The notes under the pieces: generated by a model
What the model saw: the letters and a program-made list of their open reading frames with translations, nothing else
Databases searched by the model: none
What the model was told of the DNA's origin: nothing
In this document: in pieces, positions 57,870 to 64,000 of the stretch
How positions within the stretch are numbered: the first letter of the stretch is position 1
Layout of the letters: each line of letters begins with the position of its first letter
Made by a program: the position numbers and the translations under genes
Assembly: GCA_009760855.2 (NCBI GenBank)
Contig: WPIO01000019.1
Span: 1,481,001 to 1,545,000, forward strand
Length of the DNA stretch: 64,000 bases
Source: Cristatella mucedo
Taxonomy: Eukaryota > Bryozoa > Phylactolaemata > Cristatellidae
Reading direction: 5' to 3'

Positions 57870-59396
57870 GTAAGTCTCCGGCCGGCGGTGTCCGACCTGC
57901 CGGCTATCTGGTTGGTCGGCCGGGGTGTGAGTGGCCTGCCTTTTATGCCAGCTGCAAAGAGTACCAGCAGTAGCCTGCTAGGCCGACCGTAGGCGCCAGC
58001 AGATTAGTTGAGTCGCTGCCTTGCAGCCCTGCGCGACCCCACAATAGCTTCAATGAACCTTGTCTTGACTGTCTCAATGTCCCCTGAGCCGGCTAAACGG
58101 CTGCGGTAATTATCCTGGTAGCCGATTGCCTGCCTCATCTCCCCTCCCCCGTGGGGCCGTCCTGACGTTGGTCGGGCCGGCGCTCGACTGCTGCTGGTAC
58201 TGGTGGCAGATCGCCCCTGCTGAGTCATCTGGATGGCACGTCGTACGCTGCGTGTCACAAGGGAGACCCCTTTTGGCTTTTGGACCATGCTAGCTAGTCA
58301 GACCAGTAGCTAAGCTTGCTGGTATGACCAGGTAGACACACAGGGGGGGGGGGAGGGCATTTTCGTGCATGGCTTTCGTGTGCAAATAATTTTCGTGCTC
58401 TTGAGCTGCCTCTTGAGCCGGTTTTGGCTTTTGCAGTTTGCAAGCCGAGCAAAACATGTATAAGATGATGTGGTTCATCGGTGGCTCGTGACAAGAGTCT
58501 GCCAGTTTAATGCCTGCTCGATGCGACCTTGGCACTGCTGTACTTCTGTGGCTCCCTTCTGCTTCCTATGACTGCCTACCCCTGGCCAATGCAGCAGCTG
58601 CAGCCTGGTGTTTCCAATTGGACTTGTTATCCTCGCTTATTAGATGGAGAAAAGCTGGTAGGCTGCATGCTTCCTCAGACTCGATCACATCGGGGGAGAG
58701 GGGAGGGGAACATGGTTGCTGATCCTATCAGCATATTGGTTCAAGAGACCTGAACAGCTGATGCTTGACCTTGGCTAAAATCGATCGCATCGTCTACAGC
58801 AGCAGGCTTGCAGCCGACTGCTTACCTCCACGACTATGCTCACATATTGCTGTAGTTGGATAGGATGTCGGTTACTTGCCTTTGATGTCGGTGTGAACTA
58901 GTCATGCCCAGTCTATAATCATGCCTATCATTAAGTCATAAGCCGTTATGATCAAAGGATAGGATCTCTAATGGTTGCAGCGGTTATTTAGTGTAGTAAT
59001 AAGGTGATCGCCTGCAGGTACATGAGAGCTCTTGGTTGCAGCTCCTGATGCTTACATGGTGGCTGCAGCGGCTGCACACGGTGCTGCTGCCTCCACAAGG
59101 CCTGCCTTTGGCGGCACGACACTGCCCTAGCTCTCACAGCACCTCTCAACTTAAATTGGGAGCCAAGTCGTATATCCAATTGTGCTCAGACGCCATATAT
59201 TTGATAAGACATTAAGTAAATATTTATTGCTGCTGTCAGAGGATCGTTATTACTGGATCAATGTAGACGTGATGCTCAAAAGGCTGCACTCTTTTCCTGT
59301 TGACTTTGTTTTAGCTCTGGTCTCTTAATGCCAATTCTTTAGTGTCTTTATGAGTAGTGTTGTTTTCTTACTTTACTACTGTTTTACTGGTCGGCC

Positions 59397-59490
59397 TCAT
59401 AGTAATAGTAATAATAAGTTCTTTGTATAGTGCCCTAAGAACACTTGATCTCAATTTAGGTGCTTCACAAGTCATTCACTGGTCAACCTG
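59397..59490 (-). mobile_element. Worn LINE-A tail
   Basis: (AAT)n, then 'tatagtgccctaagaacact' in plus orientation and 'tgatctcaatttaggtgctt', the minus-strand LINE-A hairpin with mutations. Confidence 0.55.
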
Positions 59491-59698
59491 ATTAGTGTTA
59501 CTCCTTACAAACGAATGGACCACTCAGGTGTATCGTCACGAATTCTGTTGACCTGTTTGATACCATTGGTGATACATTATTGAGCGTATTAGCTTTTCAA
59601 TAGGTTAATGGTCACATTTATTCCTACTCTTCTTTAATAGTATCATCCATTCCTGTAGTGATATGTTTAGTTAGTCTGAGTCTACACACACTCATGCA

Positions 59699-59700
59699 CA

Positions 59701-59740
<40 letters not shown>
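59699..59740. repeat. (CA)n microsatellite
   Basis: About 20 CA units. Confidence 0.95.
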
Positions 59741-59744
<4 letters not shown>

Positions 59745-62700
59745 ATATTGACCTCCTATAGTCAATATACCCTATAAATTTGACCCACATTATTTGGCCA
59801 GATGTGGTGTTTATGCTCATGGAGAGTAGAGATCTTTTGGAGACTGCAGCTTTGTTGCTATGGCTTTGTCAAGCTTGTAACCGTGCTGTATGTCTAAACA
59901 GGTTGCACCAATTTCTCCAACGAGCTTGTATTGGAATCCGAGTTAGCATTTTTTTGTGCTTTTCCCCTTCGAGTTTCTTACCGTGTGTTAGATCGGCAGT
60001 GCCAAGGCACCGACTGTAGGCAGCCGAAGTATAGCAGGCTTTTTTATTTTATTTCTGTCGGCCTGCTATGGATTTTTGCTCAACCTTGCTGCTATTCGGA
60101 TGGTGGAGTATGTGATGACTGAGCCGACCTTGCTCATCCAGGCCACAGCTTTATTATGCTGTATTGCCTGATGCCCCAATGCAGGAGGTTTGGCTCATCA
60201 ATTAGCAGGCTGCCACTGGGCCACTGGGTCACGTTGCCCTACAGAGTTAATCTCACATTACATTGAGATGCCTTTAGGGTACAGTGCCACTGTTTGTACG
60301 TGGTTGTACATGTAGGAGAAGGCTTTTCTCTCGTGGTGCTCACTGGCTCGAGGTTAACGTTGTGCTTGATACAAGCTGTTGAAGCTTATAAGGTAGCCGT
60401 GAATCTGTTCGTGTCACGTGGTTTGCCTATGTCAGTTTTCATGCAGCTTCGAGGAGGAAAGATGGGTCTTCGGGATGGTAGTAATGCAGTGATTGTAATA
60501 TAACAACGTTCCGGCTCATCTTGCCAACTCTTTCCATTGGTCGAAATCCGAAGTGGATGCACTGTCTCTGCATATTAATTCGTTGTATTTGGATTCAGCG
60601 TAGCCTCACGTAACCACAGCTTTGGGAGCAACCTAGCTGCAGGTAGCCAGCTGTCATTCATCCTTATCATCAACGAGGTAATGCAATGCTATCTGGTTCA
60701 TGTTGAGGTGTATTTTTAACCACTTAGGTGTATACCACCGAATCTCTTTTAATTTTCGTGTACGAGTGCGTGCATGTGCACGAGCCCATGTGTGCGCGCG
60801 AGCACTGGCACGTGTCTGAGGGTGTGTGTGCGCGCGTGTTTACCTGCTGGGTGATAAAAAAGGCCACGGGGGCAGTGGTCATAGACTTCCAGTGTGCAAA
60901 CATTGCAGGCGCAGAGGAAAGGCGGGGCGCCTGGTCGGACTTTCGTTCTCTCTTGATTCGGGCACGATACGGTTTAAGGCTAAAGGCCGCAAGCCCTGTC
61001 CGGCCGTGTTCTTTGGCAGAGTAGCTAGCGCTTCTTTGTTTGCTCTTCGTTTAGGGACCTTGGTTTGTGGTGTCATAGGAAGTGGGGTCTTCTTTACCAG
61101 TCAAAGCCTATATCCTTCAATGTTGTCCACTGTAGACTCGCAAAGCCTTATTGTTTTTTTGTCCTTTGTTGTGGGTGTCAGTAACCGCAGCTGGCTGCTG
61201 TCGATGCTACTCGGTACCCGAGCTTCCATTGTAGCTGTGCAGCATTGTACGTGGTTGGTTTTGCTCCAGCCAAGTCTGGTCAGGCTGCCCGGCTGGTTTG
61301 CTGACCGCGTGCATTTTGTGAATACCCCACGTCATATCCGGCAAAACCGAGACTGCCCTCATCCTGCCATCGCTTGAGTGACCGGCATCTCGCTTGAGGA
61401 TGCTGCTCGGGTTGCTGCTCCCGACAGCAGCTGCTGCTGCTTAAACCGCGGCTGCCGGCCTGTAGAGCAAGCCGCAACACCTGGAGCTGCAAGTGGCCAT
61501 GCAAAAAAAAAAAGCTTGAAGGGGGCTTGCTCAGTGTGTCCTGCTGAATAATAATGGCACATGAATTATCAGAAGCAGCAGTGCCTGCCTGCGAGACAGA
61601 AAAGCAGTTAAGCCTCACCTCTGCGACGGCTAAGTAGGCTAGGCGAGACATTCAGTGGAGAGCTGCCAAGCATGACACCTCTGCTGCTGCCCCTCCCTGC
61701 TGCTGCTGCTTGTCGAGTCAATTGCTGAAGGAGGGTGCCCCCCCCCCCCGGTGCAACTTTTCTGGGTGCTGTCCTAAACTTTCTTGCCATGGCTTTGGCT
61801 GACTCCTTAGTGCTCAATCAAAGTAAGCTTTTTTAGGGTCTTCCAGTCACGATGACTTGTAAAAAGAAAAAACTACGTGCGTTGGCTGTCAAGGCTAAGC
61901 TTCAGTCGGGCCGGAGCTTCAAATGGGGCTGGCAAACGGCTTCTCCCTCTCAGCCTAGACGCACGCCTCGAGCACGGCTGCAGTCAGATGCCGTGCTCGA
62001 GGCGGACGGCCAGCTTCTTGCTGTAGCCGGCCGAATCATGAACGAGTGCTTGCAAAGGCGCTCGTGCTGCATGCAGTAGTACTGGCTTGCAGTGCACTTG
62101 AAAGTGATCTTCTTTTAAGTTTTTCCTTGCTTGCAGCCTGCGTGAACGCTTGTTACTTTAAGCAGCGTCCAAGGCATGGCAGTACGATGCACAGCAAGGT
62201 GCACGCATCCGTGATCAAAGAAGCTGTGAGTGGTCTGTAGTCAGCTCAGCCACTTCTTTTTCTGGTGTACTCGCCTTGAGTTGGCAGGTCATCCCAACTG
62301 TCCCGTGCTGGCCGGTCGTGAAATGCTGCTTATCAGCAGCCTTCCAGCTTCTCAAGTATTAGCAATGAACATGTCTTGTAGATGTAAGCCCAGGCGCATT
62401 GAGAGACCTCTAGCTCATTTTGGCTCATTTTATATCTGCTCTTTCGGTGAGATATCGGCCTCGTTTGCTCTTGCTTAGTGTCATTGCCAGCAGGTATAGG
62501 AGACAAACTCGGTTGCTGTATTCGACTCAAAACCACCCGGGCTGCAGTTGCCTTGTGCACAGATTCAGTTCTCCAAGGGCGCTATGCAGATGCATTGTTA
62601 TTATAACATGCCGAGGGAGAGGAAGTGGGAGTGAGCCAGCTGCTTGGTCGTCGAACCGTACTATTCGCTACAAATATAGGCTTCCGCCATCGCATGGCCG

Positions 62701-63741
62701 AGCCCATAATTGGGCAATAGCAGCAGCAGCCGGTCGTCGTAGTATGCCAGGAGCACCGAGCCGAGTAGCACAGCTGCTCTTCGATCTGTCCGTTCGGTTC
62801 TGTATCAAGGCTGAATTCGAAGATTGGGAGCTATATGTAGCCACTCGTCGGTGGCCGGTCGGCTACCGTAGCGGTTATGCCTGCTGACGTTCCTGGCCTG
62901 GGTTTGGGTCTACCTCCTATGTAGCACTGCTCTGATGAGCTAATCAAGGACTTGCTGCTGCTGCGCCTTCTCCTTCACCAGTCGGATGGGTGCAGGTTGA
63001 GAGAAGCTTGCTCTTTTTTTATTCTTGCTCTTTTAGTTTTAGGTTTTAGTTTAAGTTTAAGTATAAGTTTAGGTTAAGTTTTAGGACGTTCGAGCTAGCT
63101 GGGCTTTCTATTTTCGTCCTGCAAGCTTTGCTCGCAGGGCCATCGTGCAAAAGCAAACTGTGACCTTGGCTTAAGGGAATACGTGAGATGGGCGCGCAAG
63201 GGAGTCGAAGGCATGGCAACCGATAGTGAGTGTGAGTAGCTGCGAGTCATCGTTTTCCCATTCCATATTTTGTCACTCAGAGCTCAGTGTATCCCTTAAG
63301 CATGGGCATTGGTGGTATTTCTCGACCGTGCCATCATTGGCCACTGTTTTCTCTATAGGCAGGCGCTTCGCGTTAGCTTCATGATCGGTCGTTGGATTTG
63401 GCTATCACTCGGTCTTAGCCGAAAAGTAGGCTGGCACCGTTCTCCCCTGCAGTGCCGGTGATGCAGACAGTCTAGCTAGGAATGAAGTGGGAAGAAAATG
63501 GGGAAAATGTGCGACCGTCCTGGAGGAGTCTGCCTGGCGCCGCCGGCCTGTCTGGACTGCCACGGGCCGGCTGTCCATCGTCTGTCTTGTGGGAGCACCC
63601 CTTCCATCCCGAATTGAGAATCCAAGACCGGCAAGTGCTGCTCTCTCGACGACCTCCCGAAGCTCGTTGCCGTGACTAGGAAGTCGTTGAAAGCTTGGTA
63701 GGGGTCCTACCGGTGGTGCTCATTCGTTCGTTTGTGAGCCG

Positions 63742-63908
63742 TTATGGTATACTAGGCAAGGGGGTCGCTTTTCACGGACTCGATCCCGAAGATGTGGGTT
63801 CGAATCCTACGGTGGGCAATTCTTTATTGCCCACTGCAAGCGCGGTGGTGATAGCCGTCAGGGCTCTTCTGTCGCTATGCAAAAGAGGCTGTTAAATCAG
63901 CTAGATGT
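63742..63908 (+). mobile_element. SINE-A
   Basis: GGTATACTAGGCAAGGGGG (A-box region), GTGGGTTCGAATCC (B box), 'gggcaattctttattgccc' body, and the end AAGAGGCTGTTAAATCAGC. A well-preserved copy in the presumed TCF intron. Confidence 0.88.
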
Positions 63909-64000
63909 TTTTTCTTTCGGTCCGCTTAAGCTGCATTTACACCGGCGAACATTCGGCCTTCAGACGCCCAAAAACCTCTCGCATGCAAACTGTGTCGAGC

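Larger units (their letters stand above)
57870..63741. other. Presumed long intron of the TCF/LEF gene
   Basis: No further TCF exon was recognised. The stretch holds a worn LINE-A tail (59397-59490), (CA)n at 59699-59740, a TTTAG-rich run (63029-63090) and frames such as 60826-61377 without recognisable domains. A poly(C) run is at 61739-61749. Confidence 0.45.

Overview
This is a gene-poor, repeat-rich stretch of an animal nuclear genome. Three genes with introns can be read, and most of the remaining sequence is old mobile-element debris and simple repeats. An arthropod is the best guess. The first exon of the TCF/LEF gene at the right end carries a DDL-x-STDEVK stretch and a later YANG motif that resemble Drosophila pangolin more than vertebrate TCF7L2. 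The Ly6-type gene on the left is also of a kind I know from arthropods. The order within arthropods cannot be decided from the window.

Left part (1-15 kb). A GPI-anchored Ly6/uPAR (three-finger) protein gene lies on the minus strand, with three coding exons at 9104-9065, 7236-7081 and 3294-3077. Its splice phases fit and the predicted product is 137 residues. Its introns hold a Tc1-like transposase relic and a LINE fragment. About 3.3 kb away, on the plus strand, is a complete ribosomal protein L34 gene: a 5'-TOP-like leader exon near 12375-12398, coding exons 12558-12622, 13511-13604, 14203-14306 and 14387-14471, and a poly(A) signal. It encodes 115 residues.

Middle (15-52 kb). I can support no host gene here. 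The region holds two L2-like LINE families. LINE-A ends in a hairpin tail plus (ATT)n. LINE-B ends in a GTACCGAAAGCCGCTTAGG-type tail plus (ATTAC)n. It also holds two tRNA-derived SINE families (SINE-A and SINE-B), a relic of a multi-copy CxxC protein family, a pair of LTR-like direct repeats, and long microsatellites. SINE-B ends with the same hairpin as LINE-A, which suggests it is mobilised by LINE-A. One LINE-A copy (26.0-29.3 kb) is split by a second, oppositely oriented LINE-A.

Right part (52.8-64 kb). A broken hAT-superfamily (ZMYM5-like) transposase pseudogene is interrupted by a LINE-A tail. It is followed by about 2 kb of CpG-rich sequence that leads into the first three coding exons of a TCF/LEF (pangolin) gene at 56955-57869. 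The rest of that gene lies beyond the window. The three genes (surface Ly6 protein, ribosomal protein, Wnt transcription factor) share no pathway that I can see; their proximity looks incidental.
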